DNA from: Clostridium transplantifaecale
Lineage (GTDB): Bacteria > Bacillota > Clostridia > Lachnospirales > Lachnospiraceae
Length of the DNA: 64,000 bases
Assembly (NCBI RefSeq): GCF_900626075.1
Contig: NZ_UYZY01000001.1
Location: 806,001-870,000, forward strand
Direction: 5' to 3'
The position numbers and the translations under genes were made by a program. Each line of letters opens with the position of its first letter. The first letter of the stretch is position 1. Shown piece by piece: positions 9,284 to 18,139 of this stretch. The notes below the pieces were generated by a model. It saw only the letters and a program-made list of their open reading frames with translations, made no database searches and was not told where the DNA came from.

Positions 9284-9916
9284 TTATTTTCCCATTCTCC
9301 CCGCTATTTCCAGATTACACCCCAGCACATTCACTTTCTCCTCTCCGAATATCCCCAGGACCTTTTCCTCGGTATTGTCCTCAATAATCTGATACAGTTC
9401 TTCCTCCGAAAGGCCCGAGGCTTTCGAAACCGCTTCCACCTGCACCTTCGCCCCCTGAACCGTAATGTGGGGATCCAGGCCGGAGCCGGAGGCCGTCAAA
9501 AGATCGGCGGGAATATCCTCCCGTCTGACACCGGGGTTGGACTTCATAAATGATTCCAGATCCGCCTCCACCCGTGTTTTCAAATCGGGATTGGAATTTC
9601 CATAGTTGAACGACCCGGAAGCAACTCCGCCGTAGCTTTTGTCCTCCTTCTCCTCTGTTGTGTAACAGTTATAGCCGACCGAGGAAATGCGGCCGTGGAA
9701 AAACCAGGGTTCTTCAAACTGCTGCCCCACATACTTTGAGCCGACCGTACGCTCCTTACCGCCGACAACGGCCTTAATCAGGCTTCCGTTTGCCTGAGCC
9801 GGGAACAGGATCTGGCCTGCCAGGGTCAGGGCCGCCGGATACAGAATGGTGCAGAGCGCACCAAGCACGATTGTGCACACCACCGCTTTTTTTAAATAGG
9901 TAAAAAATAATTTCAT
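9284..9916 (-). CDS. kdpC: KdpC, K+-transporting ATPase subunit C
   Basis: 210 aa from ATG 9916 (AGGAGGAGACAGAT upstream). One N-terminal membrane helix (VVCTIVLGALCTILYPAAL) is followed by the soluble domain with signature YNCYTTEEK..., SGSGLDPHI and EEELYQIIEDNTE, close to the family's usual 190-210 aa. KdpC assembles the KdpFABC complex and raises its affinity for ATP. It starts 16 nt after kdpB. Confidence 0.96.
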   Translation of the reverse strand: MKLFFTYLKKAVVCTIVLGALCTILYPAALTLAGQILFPAQANGSLIKAVVGGKERTVGSKYVGQQFEEPWFFHGRISSVGYNCYTTEEKEDKSYGGVASGSFNYGNSNPDLKTRVEADLESFMKSNPGVRREDIPADLLTASGSGLDPHITVQGAKVQVEAVSKASGLSEEELYQIIEDNTEEKVLGIFGEEKVNVLGCNLEIAGRMGK

Positions 9917-9932
9917 ATCTGTCTCCTCCTGA

Positions 9933-12017
9933 TTATAATCCCAACATGGCAAGCATCGGAGCCACTATCATATCAATCAGCTTGATACCGATAAACGGCA
10001 CCGCCACTCCTCCGATTCCATAGATCCCCATGTTCTTCAGCAGCATTTTCTCCGAGCGCATCGGTTTATATTTCACGCCCCGCATCGCGATAGGAATCAG
10101 CCCCGGAATGACGACGGCATTGAAGATAAGAGCCGATAAGATGGCGCTGTAAGGTGTCGTCAGCTTCATGATATTCAGCATATTCATCTGGGGAATCACA
10201 AGCTGGAACATGGCCGGAATAATAGCAAAATACTTGGCAATGTCGTTCGCAATCGAAAATGTGGTAAGCGAGCCCCTGGTAATCAGAAGCTGCTTTCCAA
10301 TCTCCACCACCTCCAGAATCTTGGTCGGATCGGAGTCCAGGTCCACCATGTTGGCCGCCTCTTTTGCCGCCTGGGTGCCGGAGTTCATGGCAATTCCCAC
10401 ATCCGCCTGGGCCAGGGCCGGCGCGTCATTGGTACCGTCTCCCGTCATCGCCACGATTTTTCCCTGGGCCTGTTCTTTTTTAATTTCGGTAATCTTGTCT
10501 TCCGGCTTACACTCTGCAATAAAACCGTCCACCCCGGCCTCCCTTGCGATTGTCGCCGCCGTCAACGGATTATCACCGGTGCACATAATCGTTTTGATTC
10601 CAATCTCCCTGAGTCTTGCAAACCGCTCCACCAGCCCCGGCTTCACCGTGTCTTTCAAATAAATCACTCCGTAAATCTGATTGTCCGCGCAGACTGTCAG
10701 AGGCGTACCTCCCAGTTTTGATATGCTCTCCACGATTCCATCCAAATCGGGCGGCACCGCTCCTCCCCTATCCGTTACAAACTCCCTGACGGCCTCGCCC
10801 GCTCCTTTTCTGAGCTTCAGGCCGTTCTTTAAATCCACGCCGGACATTTTCGTCTGGGCGGTAAATTCAATGAAGCTCATCTTTTCACCGTCTTTTTTGT
10901 CTGACTTCGCGCCCATCTGACGCCCCAGTTCCACGATGGATTTACCCTCCGGCGTGTCATCCTCCAGGGAGGCCAGAACAGAGAACTCCACCAGTTCCTG
11001 TTTTGAGACGCCTGAGACCGGGTAGAAATCGGCTGCAAGCCTGTTTCCAAAGGTGATTGTTCCCGTTTTGTCGAGAATCATCGTGTCCACGTCACCGCAG
11101 GCCTCCACCGCCTTACCCGACATGGCAATGACGTTAAAACGCGTCACACGGTCCATACCCGCAATGCCGATGGCCGACAAAAGGCCGCCTATCGTGGTGG
11201 GAATCAGACACACCATCAGTGCAATCAGGGTAGCCACCGGAATGTGAACCCCGGAGTAAACAGCGAAAGGATAGAGGGACACTATGACAATCAGGAAAAT
11301 AATCGTCAGACCGACTAAAAGTGTATTGAGCGCAATCTCATTGGGCGTTTTCTGCCTGGATGCCCCTTCCACCAGGGCTATCATCTTATCCAGAAAGGAC
11401 TCTCCAGGCTCCGCGGCAATCCTTATTTTAAGCCAGTCCGAAACCACGGTCGTGCCGCCGGTGACGGAGGAAAAATCACCTCCCGATTCCCGGGTGACGG
11501 GAGCCGACTCACCTGTAATTGCCGATTCATCCACCGAGGCAATTCCCTCTATCACTTCGCCGTCATTGGGGATCAGTTCGTTCATCCTCACTATCACCAC
11601 ATCGCCCTTTTTAAGCTCCGCAGCAGAGACATCCTTCTCGGAGCCGTCCGGAAGAATGAGGTGGGCGGTGGTGTCCTTCTTTGTCTTTTTAAGCGTTTCC
11701 GCCTGGGCCTTGCCGCGCCCCTCGGCCACCGATTCCGCAAAATTAGCGAATAATACGGTAATGAAAAGAATCAGTGTTACGAAGACGTTGTAAATCCGGA
11801 GCGTTCCCGCGGAAAGTCCTCCGGAATGGGCCACATCCCCGAAGAGGTTAGGCATAAAACACAGTAAAAGCGTTATAAGAAATCCCGTTTCCACCACAAA
11901 CATGACCGGGTTTTTCATCATATACCTGGGATCCAACTTTTGAAATGCTCCTGTGACCGCGCTTTTTAATATCTCTTTTGTAATGAATTTTGTAGTCTGC
12001 TGTTTTACTTTCGACAT
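9933..12017 (-). CDS. kdpB: KdpB, P-type K+-transporting ATPase subunit
   Basis: 694 aa. An in-frame TTG at 12020 precedes the better ATG at 12017, which has AGGAGG 9 nt upstream. P-type ATPase motifs are all present: TGES phosphatase loop ([10 protein letters not shown]), DKTGT phosphorylation site ([14 protein letters not shown]), [14 protein letters not shown], and [14 protein letters not shown] hinge. It is the catalytic subunit that hydrolyses ATP to drive K+ uptake through KdpA in the cytoplasmic membrane. It is full length with no missing key residue. Confidence 0.98.
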   Translation of the reverse strand: MSKVKQQTTKFITKEILKSAVTGAFQKLDPRYMMKNPVMFVVETGFLITLLLCFMPNLFGDVAHSGGLSAGTLRIYNVFVTLILFITVLFANFAESVAEGRGKAQAETLKKTKKDTTAHLILPDGSEKDVSAAELKKGDVVIVRMNELIPNDGEVIEGIASVDESAITGESAPVTRESGGDFSSVTGGTTVVSDWLKIRIAAEPGESFLDKMIALVEGASRQKTPNEIALNTLLVGLTIIFLIVIVSLYPFAVYSGVHIPVATLIALMVCLIPTTIGGLLSAIGIAGMDRVTRFNVIAMSGKAVEACGDVDTMILDKTGTITFGNRLAADFYPVSGVSKQELVEFSVLASLEDDTPEGKSIVELGRQMGAKSDKKDGEKMSFIEFTAQTKMSGVDLKNGLKLRKGAGEAVREFVTDRGGAVPPDLDGIVESISKLGGTPLTVCADNQIYGVIYLKDTVKPGLVERFARLREIGIKTIMCTGDNPLTAATIAREAGVDGFIAECKPEDKITEIKKEQAQGKIVAMTGDGTNDAPALAQADVGIAMNSGTQAAKEAANMVDLDSDPTKILEVVEIGKQLLITRGSLTTFSIANDIAKYFAIIPAMFQLVIPQMNMLNIMKLTTPYSAILSALIFNAVVIPGLIPIAMRGVKYKPMRSEKMLLKNMGIYGIGGVAVPFIGIKLIDMIVAPMLAMLGL

Positions 12018-12066
12018 CAAATCCTGCCTCCTAATCTAAGTTCCTGTGTATGACAATGTATGAAAT

Positions 12067-13779
12067 TTACATAAGTCCCGGAAACCATATTGTCAGATGC
12101 TCCGCAATGGGGCCCAGTGCAAGCGCCGGGAAGAACGTAAGCGCCGCAAATATATACACGATGAATACGAGAATCATTGTAAATACCACATTATCCGTCC
12201 TGAGCGTCCCGACCGTTTCATTGACCCTGCGTTTTGCCAGGATGCTCCCGGCGATTGCAAGCTGCAGGATGATTGCCGGAAAGCGTCCGAAATACATCGC
12301 AAGTCCCGCCGTGACATTCCAGAAAACGGAATTATCCGCCAGTCCCTCAAACCCGGAACCGTTATTCGCCGCCGAGGAACTATACTCGTAAAGCACCTGG
12401 GACAGTCCATGGAATCCCGGACTAGTGATCCCCGCCAGTCCTCCCGCTGTCGATACGGCCAGAGCCGAAAAACCGAGAATCAGGAGCGGATGGATAATGA
12501 GGCAGACCGCCACCAGTTTCATTTCCCTTCCCTCGATCTTTTTTCCCAGATATTCCGGCGTACGTCCTATCATCAGTCCACAGATAAAGACCGCTAATAT
12601 CACGTACATCACCATGTTCATCAGGCCCACTCCTTTGCCTCCGAACACACAGTTTAACATCATATGTAACAGGGGCACCAGGCCGCCCAGGGGAGTCAGG
12701 CTGTCGTGCATATTGTTGACCGTACCGGTGGTAAACGAGGTCGTCGTCGTGGTAAACAGCGCTGACTGGGCTATGCCGAATCGCACCTCTTTTCCCTCAT
12801 ATGAACCTATGCTCTGGTTAAGTCCCACACTTTCAAGCACCGGGTTACCGGCCAGTTCCGCCCTGTAGCAGACCGTAAGCCCGATGACGAAGATGATTGC
12901 CATAGAGGCGAAAACCGTCCTTCCCTGGCTTCCAAAGAAAATCTTTTTTCCATCTTTCTTCCTTCTGTCCGCAATCATATTTCCAAAGGCAATGACGCAG
13001 GCTCCCGGCAGGAGCATCATGGAGTAAAGCTCACAGAGATTGGTGATAATCGTCGGGTTTTCAAGCGGCGTCGATGAATTGGCGCCCAGGAAACCGCCTC
13101 CGTTGGTCCCCACGTGTTTAATGGATTCAAGGGCCGCAATAGGACCGGTGGCGATATCCTGCCATTTGCCCTCCAGCGTCTGAACCGTAAAATTAGACTG
13201 GAAATTCTGGGGCGTTCCCTGCCAGATTAAAATCATTCCCACGATAAAGGAAATGGGAATTAAAATTCTCGTTGTATTTCTTACTATATCCTCATAGAAA
13301 TTGCCCATCGGCCTACCCGACATACCACGGCAGAAGGCCATGCATGCCGCATAACCCGTGGCTGCCGACGTGAACATCATAAAGACAATCACGGCCATCT
13401 GGCTTAAATAAGACAGGCCGGATTCCCCGGAATAATGCTGCAGGTTTGTATTGGTCATAAATGATATGATCGTGTTGTAGGACAGTGTCGCCTCCATCCC
13501 CTCTATCCCGTTCGGATTCAGGAACAGGATTCCCTGCAGTCTTAATATCAGGTATCCGGCCGCTATCATGACCGCATTTGTCATAAGCAGGTTGAGCGCA
13601 TAGACCTTCCAGCTCATTTCTTCCCTGCCAAGCCCGCAGATCCTGTAAATCACGTTGTCAACTCTATCGAAAACGGGATCTGCAAACGTCTTCTGCTTTG
13701 CCGCAACATGGTACAGGTAAATTCCTGCCGGAACCACGAGCGCCATGTATAGGAGCAGTGTTATTGTTATCTGAAACAT
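12067..13779 (-). CDS. kdpA: KdpA, K+-binding channel subunit
   Basis: 570 aa, full length. About ten membrane segments with selectivity-filter-like loops such as SFMTNTNLQHYSGES, KHVGTNGGGFLGANSS, SFTTGTVNNMHDSL and ANNGSGFEGL, which together form the K+ pathway of this superfamily of K+ transporters. GGAGG sits 6-7 nt before ATG. It is the second protein of the kdpFABC operon, 28 nt after kdpF. Confidence 0.97.
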   Translation of the reverse strand: MFQITITLLLYMALVVPAGIYLYHVAAKQKTFADPVFDRVDNVIYRICGLGREEMSWKVYALNLLMTNAVMIAAGYLILRLQGILFLNPNGIEGMEATLSYNTIISFMTNTNLQHYSGESGLSYLSQMAVIVFMMFTSAATGYAACMAFCRGMSGRPMGNFYEDIVRNTTRILIPISFIVGMILIWQGTPQNFQSNFTVQTLEGKWQDIATGPIAALESIKHVGTNGGGFLGANSSTPLENPTIITNLCELYSMMLLPGACVIAFGNMIADRRKKDGKKIFFGSQGRTVFASMAIIFVIGLTVCYRAELAGNPVLESVGLNQSIGSYEGKEVRFGIAQSALFTTTTTSFTTGTVNNMHDSLTPLGGLVPLLHMMLNCVFGGKGVGLMNMVMYVILAVFICGLMIGRTPEYLGKKIEGREMKLVAVCLIIHPLLILGFSALAVSTAGGLAGITSPGFHGLSQVLYEYSSSAANNGSGFEGLADNSVFWNVTAGLAMYFGRFPAIILQLAIAGSILAKRRVNETVGTLRTDNVVFTMILVFIVYIFAALTFFPALALGPIAEHLTIWFPGLM

Positions 13780-13807
13780 TCTCTCTTCCTCCTGTCACAC
13801 TTTTGCA

Positions 13808-13885
13808 TTAAAGTTTTTCGGGATATACGAGCGCATAAACCAGATATGCGGCAATCCCCGCGATGATGAATCCTAAAAATACCAT
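13808..13885 (-). CDS. kdpF: KdpF, small stabilising subunit
   Basis: A 25-aa ORF, MVFLGFIIAGIAAYLVYALV then YPEKL, preceded by AAGGAG at 8 nt. Size, single membrane helix, the LVYALVYPEKL-type end and position immediately before kdpA match KdpF, which stabilises the KdpABC complex in the lipid phase. Confidence 0.92.
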   Translation of the reverse strand: MVFLGFIIAGIAAYLVYALVYPEKL

Positions 13886-13915
13886 ACATTTTTCTCCTTT
13901 TTAAACTTTGGACCG

Positions 13916-14020
13916 TTATTTTTTTCCATCCTGTTCTATCTGTGAACCGCACCAGCCGATGAACAGTTTCATAAGAAAACAGCTTCCTAAAATGATGCCT
14001 GCCATACAGAGATCCATCAT
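13916..14020 (-). CDS. Small membrane protein upstream of kdpF
   Basis: 34 aa (MMDLCMAGIILGSCFLMKLF, then IGWCGSQIEQDGKK), with AAAGGAGG and proper spacing to ATG 14020. It has one hydrophobic helix and a charged C-terminal tail. It sits 30 nt before kdpF in the same transcript and downstream of its own ATCTTAAT-type promoter. Clostridial kdp operons are known to carry extra small ORFs before kdpA (kdpZ/kdpY in C. acetobutylicum); equivalence is inference. Probably a small accessory membrane protein. Confidence 0.7.
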   Translation of the reverse strand: MMDLCMAGIILGSCFLMKLFIGWCGSQIEQDGKK

Positions 14021-14083
14021 ATTTATTCCTCCTTTTGCTGCCGGTTCTGTAATTACGGATTACGCACCGGATTGATAGTTCAG

Positions 14084-14140
14084 ATTCTAGCACCTGCTTT
14101 ATAAAAATAGTGTTAGTCCGAATGCGGTTCACATTAAGAT
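14084..14140 (-). promoter_or_regulatory. kdpFABC promoter with KdpE-type box
   Basis: On the minus strand an ATCTTAAT box (14133-14140) stands 43 bp before an extended -10, TGC-TAGAAT (-10 at 14084-14089). There is no good -35, as usual for an activator-dependent promoter. A second copy of the same arrangement lies about 290 bp upstream. Confidence 0.6.
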
Positions 14141-14154
14141 TGTATAAGTAATGC

Positions 14155-14349
14155 CTACGTCCATCCGAGCAGCAGGGCGGCCGGTATCATCACGGCCGAA
14201 GTCACGGCAAAAACCACAGCCAGGATAAAAAGCGGAATCCCGACCAGCGCCCCGGCGGTAAACAGGCCGGGGTGCAAATGGGCGAACATCATAACCGCGG
14301 CGTCAAATCTAAGTCCAATATTTTGAAATATGCGAATCATACATACCAT
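14155..14349 (-). CDS. Small two-helix membrane protein at head of kdp cluster
   Basis: 64 aa from ATG 14349, which has AAGGAGG 8 nt upstream (a TTG at 14355 is in frame but too close to that site). The N-terminus is amphipathic (MVCMIRIFQNIGLRFDAAVM); residues 28-64 are strongly hydrophobic and end in LLLGWT. I do not recognise a family. It has its own ATCTTAAT-type promoter with the same geometry as the kdpFABC and kdpDE promoters, so it is probably induced with them and may assist K+ transport. Confidence 0.65.
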   Translation of the reverse strand: MVCMIRIFQNIGLRFDAAVMMFAHLHPGLFTAGALVGIPLFILAVVFAVTSAVMIPAALLLGWT

Positions 14350-14372
14350 AATCAATTCCTCCTTACACCTTT

Positions 14373-14429
14373 ATCCTAGCACCCGCTCTGTTAAATCTGT
14401 AAAAGTGAATCGGAGAAGGAAATTAAGAT
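14373..14429 (-). promoter_or_regulatory. Upstream kdp promoter with KdpE-type box
   Basis: ATCTTAAT (14422-14429 on the minus strand), 43 bp, then extended -10 TGC-TAGGAT (-10 at 14373-14378). The bases around the -10 (AGCGGGTGCTAGGAT) nearly repeat those of the second kdp promoter (AGCAGGTGCTAGAAT), pointing to a duplicated promoter. Confidence 0.6.
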
Positions 14430-14439
14430 ATTATAAAAA

Positions 14440-14492
14440 AAGTCCCCTCCGTACAAACGGCTGATAAAAAACCGTTTGTACGGAGGGGACTT
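14440..14492 (-). terminator. Strong intrinsic terminator of anion carrier gene
   Basis: A 21-bp perfect stem (14440-14460 with 14472-14492) and 11-nt loop, followed on the minus strand by TTTTTTATAAT. It ends the esterase-carrier transcript and insulates the kdp promoters. Confidence 0.95.
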
Positions 14493-14505
14493 TTCTCTTT
14501 TCTGT

Positions 14506-15816
14506 TTATAATCTCAAAATTCCAACTGCCGCCGCCAGCACCATAACAAGTATGTTCGTGACCGTCATAATCGAAACGCCTTTCTTTACAATGCCGTCCA
14601 CTTCCGTCTCCAGCAGAGGCGCAGCCACATAAATCGACGCATTGACAGGCGTTACGCCGGTCGCCAGCGCCAGGTTGCACACATAAGGAGCGATAATTTC
14701 AATCGGCCTATATCCAAACTGGGCCCCGATAAAAATCAGAAGCGGATACATCGCGTTGTATAACTGATACGGCACAAACCGAATCACCGGAACGCTCACG
14801 GCCAGAAGGACGATAAACGCATATTTTGCCGTTCCTCCCGGAAAAATGCCTACGATTAACTGGGCAAAGGACTCGACCATTCCCGTCTGGGCGAATACCG
14901 CAATGTAGACGGAGATGGAAAGGAGCATCAGAATGATATTAAATATCATGGTTCCCGTCCTGTTCCACATATCGGCAAAGGTTTTCGGATAATTTAAAAG
15001 GGCGGTAATACAGGACACAATGATAAAAACAAAGTAGGCCGGTATTTTATAGACGGCCAGCGCCACAATCACGGCAATAAAGACTGCCAGATTGGCCCAG
15101 AACAGCTTCGGCCTTGCGTTTTCCTTTCCTTTGTTCTCCTCTTTTGCACCGTTTTCAGCCATTCCCTGTTCAGGGAGCCCAAGCGTCCCCACTTCCTTTT
15201 TATGCAGCCAGGCAAAATAAACCCACTGGGCAATGATAACCGGGATAAAGCACAGCGCCCACGGAATGGAGGCCGAAGCCAGCTCAAGCGTATCGCACTC
15301 CGCCATCATCGCCGACATCGCAATTCCGACGCCCCACGGGATAAAACACATGGCGGCCAGCGCCGTCTGAACCAGGATAAACGCATGGACCCGGTTGAAC
15401 CTGTATTTTCTATAAAGAGGCATCATAATCGGAAAGGTGACAAGATAGCAGGTGCTGATATTGGCTGTCAGCATCCCCACAGCCGCAATTACGGTGGTCA
15501 GAACCATGATGATGACGACATTCATCCTGGAACCAATGAGTCCGGTGATGCTTCCCACAATCCGGTCAAACATGCCGGTCTCGGTCAGCATGGAAAAATA
15601 CAGCAGACCGAATATGAGCATATAACCGGAGGAGCGCATTGTCGTTGCAAACTGCTCCACTACCATGGTGCTGATCTCAGCGGGACTGTATCCGAGAACC
15701 AGGGCAACCGCCACCGGCACGAGAAACAGGGTAAAGTTCATCGGAATGACTTTCGTCAGGATTAAAACAATGACCGCGGCCATCATCGTGATGGCCATTA
15801 TATTCAAAATACTCAC
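14506..15816 (-). CDS. CitMHS-like (ion transporter superfamily) carrier
   Basis: 436 aa from GTG 15816, with AAGGAGG 9 nt upstream. Eleven to twelve hydrophobic segments; a cytoplasmic loop near residue 215 is rich in charged residues (MAENGAKEENKGKENARPK). ATGVTPVNASIYVAAPL near residue 395 resembles the substrate-binding hairpin of the CitMHS/DASS-type ion transporters. It probably imports an organic anion with H+ or a cation. It follows an HSL-type esterase by only 4 nt, so the carried compound may be the esterase substrate or product. Substrate unknown. Confidence 0.8.
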   Translation of the reverse strand: MSILNIMAITMMAAVIVLILTKVIPMNFTLFLVPVAVALVLGYSPAEISTMVVEQFATTMRSSGYMLIFGLLYFSMLTETGMFDRIVGSITGLIGSRMNVVIIMVLTTVIAAVGMLTANISTCYLVTFPIMMPLYRKYRFNRVHAFILVQTALAAMCFIPWGVGIAMSAMMAECDTLELASASIPWALCFIPVIIAQWVYFAWLHKKEVGTLGLPEQGMAENGAKEENKGKENARPKLFWANLAVFIAVIVALAVYKIPAYFVFIIVSCITALLNYPKTFADMWNRTGTMIFNIILMLLSISVYIAVFAQTGMVESFAQLIVGIFPGGTAKYAFIVLLAVSVPVIRFVPYQLYNAMYPLLIFIGAQFGYRPIEIIAPYVCNLALATGVTPVNASIYVAAPLLETEVDGIVKKGVSIMTVTNILVMVLAAAVGILRL

Positions 15817-15820
15817 AAAT

Positions 15821-16771
15821 TCATGCCTCCTTCCCCTGAATCATGCCGAATTCCCTGCGGAACGAGCTGCTGATATATTCATGCACCAGATCGGTGAACG
15901 GGTGATGCACCGTCAGAAATCCATGCCCCATCCTCGGAGCCACGAAAATTTCACACGGTACCCCTGTTCTGAAAAGTTTTCCGGCATATTCCCTGGCATC
16001 GTCCCGGAACGCGTCGTACTCTCCCGCTACGATGCAGTGCGGCCCCAGGCCGTGCAGGTCCGGACACTCTCCCGGAAATGCGTAGTAGGAAGGTCTCTGC
16101 CCGTTATATCCTCCCAGATAGAGGGCCTCCGGGCACTCCGCCTTATTCTCCGACTGCATTACAATCTGGGGAAGCTGCTGGAAGGAGGTGTCTCCGGTCA
16201 GGCTCAGCGCCAGCTGCGGACATACCAGAACCGTAAGCGCCGCCTTCGGCCCGTTGGTATCCCTCAAATAAAGCGCCAGGCCGCCCGCCATATTCCCGCC
16301 TGCGCTTGTCCCGTGCACTCCGATCCGCTCCGGATCTCCTCCGATTTCTTCACCGTGCTCATAAAGCCACATAAACGCCGTATAGCAGTCCATCAAAGGT
16401 TTTGGAAAATAGACCTCCTTTGTCGTCAGCCTGTATTCGACACTCACCACAATGGCTGGTGTCCTCCATGCCAATTCAATACAGCGGCCGTTGTCAATGT
16501 CCAGGTTTCCTCCGACCCATCCGCCGCCGTGGATGTCCATAATCATAGGCGCCTTCGCAGGAAGGCCGGCCGGTTTATAGATGCGGAGCCTCAGCACCGT
16601 TCCCTCCTCGGTTCCCGGTATCGTGCGGTCCACAATGGTCATCCCCTCCGGCACCTCATAGTTCATCATGTCTTCTATCTGTGCCTTCTTTGCCCTCATT
16701 GTTTCCTCTGAACCATCTTTGTAATAAGATCTCAAATGATTTTCATAACCTGGATATGGTGTCAGTTTCAT
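15821..16771 (-). CDS. Alpha/beta hydrolase (HSL-type esterase)
   Basis: 316 aa. Oxyanion-hole motif HGGGWVGG near residue 80, nucleophile GTSAGG near 155, acid in EYDAFRDD and histidine in MGHGF near 290: a complete hormone-sensitive-lipase-type triad. No signal peptide, so it acts in the cytoplasm on a small ester or lactone. GGGAGGAACCGAT precedes ATG. It is clearly paralogous to the esterase at 22790-23743, from the N-terminal TPYPGYE/TAYPGYE to the C-terminal REFGM. It forms an operon with the downstream carrier. Confidence 0.88.
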   Translation of the reverse strand: MKLTPYPGYENHLRSYYKDGSEETMRAKKAQIEDMMNYEVPEGMTIVDRTIPGTEEGTVLRLRIYKPAGLPAKAPMIMDIHGGGWVGGNLDIDNGRCIELAWRTPAIVVSVEYRLTTKEVYFPKPLMDCYTAFMWLYEHGEEIGGDPERIGVHGTSAGGNMAGGLALYLRDTNGPKAALTVLVCPQLALSLTGDTSFQQLPQIVMQSENKAECPEALYLGGYNGQRPSYYAFPGECPDLHGLGPHCIVAGEYDAFRDDAREYAGKLFRTGVPCEIFVAPRMGHGFLTVHHPFTDLVHEYISSSFRREFGMIQGKEA

Positions 16772-17072
16772 ATCGGTTCCTCCCTGATATAGTTTGATTG
16801 AGTTGATTTTAAATGTGAAAGCCGCTCTCAGCTCAACACTTTCAGGGTGGCTGATTCATACATGTTTTGATTGCATTCATGCAGAATTTTCATCAATTGT
16901 CCGTTTTTTCCCTTTTCCTCTTCCGTTTTATCCGGCTTATGTCTATCATTTTTAAAAATCCGTCCCCTATTTTGCCTGTAATCCGTTCCTCTCCAAGTTC
17001 TTACGCCGCTCCGGACATCCAACCTGAGAGCCGCTCGCAGGTTGCTCAAAGCAGGACCGACGAACCAGACTC
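16772..17072. other. Intergenic gap without a supported gene
   Basis: About 300 bp between the MerR gene and the esterase. Short minus-strand frames here lack ribosome binding sites and family resemblance. A 7-bp inverted repeat (CAACCTG at 17020-17026, CAGGTTG at 17038-17044) lies 29 nt past the MerR stop but has no T-run. The promoter of the esterase operon is probably within 16772-16830, but no clear -35/-10 is visible. Confidence 0.5.
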
Positions 17073-17879
17073 TTATTTTAACGGCACCACAATCTTAAAA
17101 TAGTGCCAGTCAGTGCCGTCCCCGCCGCGCGTGATTTTGATTCTGAATGCATATACGGAATCCGGAAAGTTGGGTGCATATTCATGGAATGCCATTCTAA
17201 TATCCTCCGCCATCGCCCCATTCGAGACAAAATGCCCCGTATACCGCCTGTAGGCAATGAACACCTTTTTAGGGGAAAGGGAAATAAATTCCGGGTGCTC
17301 TTCGAACACCGGCTGTTCCTCCATAAAGCTCAGGCTCTGCCCCCATGAATACTTCTTTTCCCCGCCCTCCATATATTCTCTGTCAAGAGTCACAACCGCC
17401 GTTGTCTCCGGGGCATAGTCCATGATATTTAAGGCGTCCATGGCCAGGTTCTCCCCCGTAAACAGCAGATTTTCCGTCTGCATCCTGCAGTAGATGATCT
17501 GAGAAAACGGCTCAATATACCACTCCCCCAGCTCCTCCTCTGCGCGTCTGCATTCCTCCATGTACTCCTTAAGAAAGCTGCGAATCCCTGTCAGCTTTAA
17601 AAGTTCTTCCTCCACCGCCCGGAGTCGTTCCATCAGCATTTCATCAAGCAGACGGCTGTCCGCTGTTTTTCTCAGGACATCCAGTTCCTTCAGCGAAAAT
17701 CCCATGCTGCGGTATCGGATGCATTCGGACAGATCCGTACAGATGCTCAGCTGATATCTCCGGTAATTGGATTTTTCGTCCCGTTCCGGAGTCAGAATTC
17801 CGATCTTTTCATAGTATTTAATCGTGTGGGGAGAAACTCCCATAAAACGTGCCAGGGTTCCAATGTTTTTTTCGTCCAT
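17073..17879 (-). CDS. MerR-family transcriptional regulator
   Basis: 268 aa. The N-terminal MerR winged helix is clear (LARFMGVSPHTIKYYEKIGI, then RYQLSICTDLSECIRYRSMG), followed by a coiled-coil dimerisation helix (residues 85-120) and a C-terminal effector-binding region of about 145 aa resembling GyrI-like small-molecule domains. No Cys cluster, so it is not a metal sensor of the classic type. AAGGAG lies 7 nt before ATG. It is divergent from aroD and upstream of the esterase-carrier pair, which are its likely targets. Confidence 0.9.
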   Translation of the reverse strand: MDEKNIGTLARFMGVSPHTIKYYEKIGILTPERDEKSNYRRYQLSICTDLSECIRYRSMGFSLKELDVLRKTADSRLLDEMLMERLRAVEEELLKLTGIRSFLKEYMEECRRAEEELGEWYIEPFSQIIYCRMQTENLLFTGENLAMDALNIMDYAPETTAVVTLDREYMEGGEKKYSWGQSLSFMEEQPVFEEHPEFISLSPKKVFIAYRRYTGHFVSNGAMAEDIRMAFHEYAPNFPDSVYAFRIKITRGGDGTDWHYFKIVVPLK

Positions 17880-18024
17880 ATAATTCTCCTTTGTACTGTG
17901 GAAATAACGTCTTCAAATATCACGTTTTTCACCTCTTGGCTGTATTTTTTGACGTACAATCGCACAAAAAAGCCGCGTTTACGATTTAAAGCATTAAATT
18001 TTAGCAGTTTAAAGCAAAAAACTC

Positions 18025-18053
18025 TTGACAGAAGTCCGTATTGCTCTTATACT
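18025..18053 (+). promoter_or_regulatory. Consensus sigma-A promoter for aroD
   Basis: TTGACA (18025-18030), exactly 17 bp, then TATACT (18048-18053). It lies 87 bp before the aroD start. The 17-bp spacer argues against a MerR-activated promoter, which normally has 19-20 bp. Confidence 0.9.
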
Positions 18054-18139
18054 GTAACAAAACATTTTGAAAAACCTTTAATTGGTGGCGGTGAAAAGCC
18101 GGGAAGGCCTGCTTTTACCGCGTATAAGGAGAAGATGCC

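Noticed and set aside
18025..18053. MerR-activated promoter for aroD
   Set aside because: The -35 to -10 spacer is 17 bp, whereas MerR-type targets usually have 19-20 bp; it is a plain sigma-A promoter.
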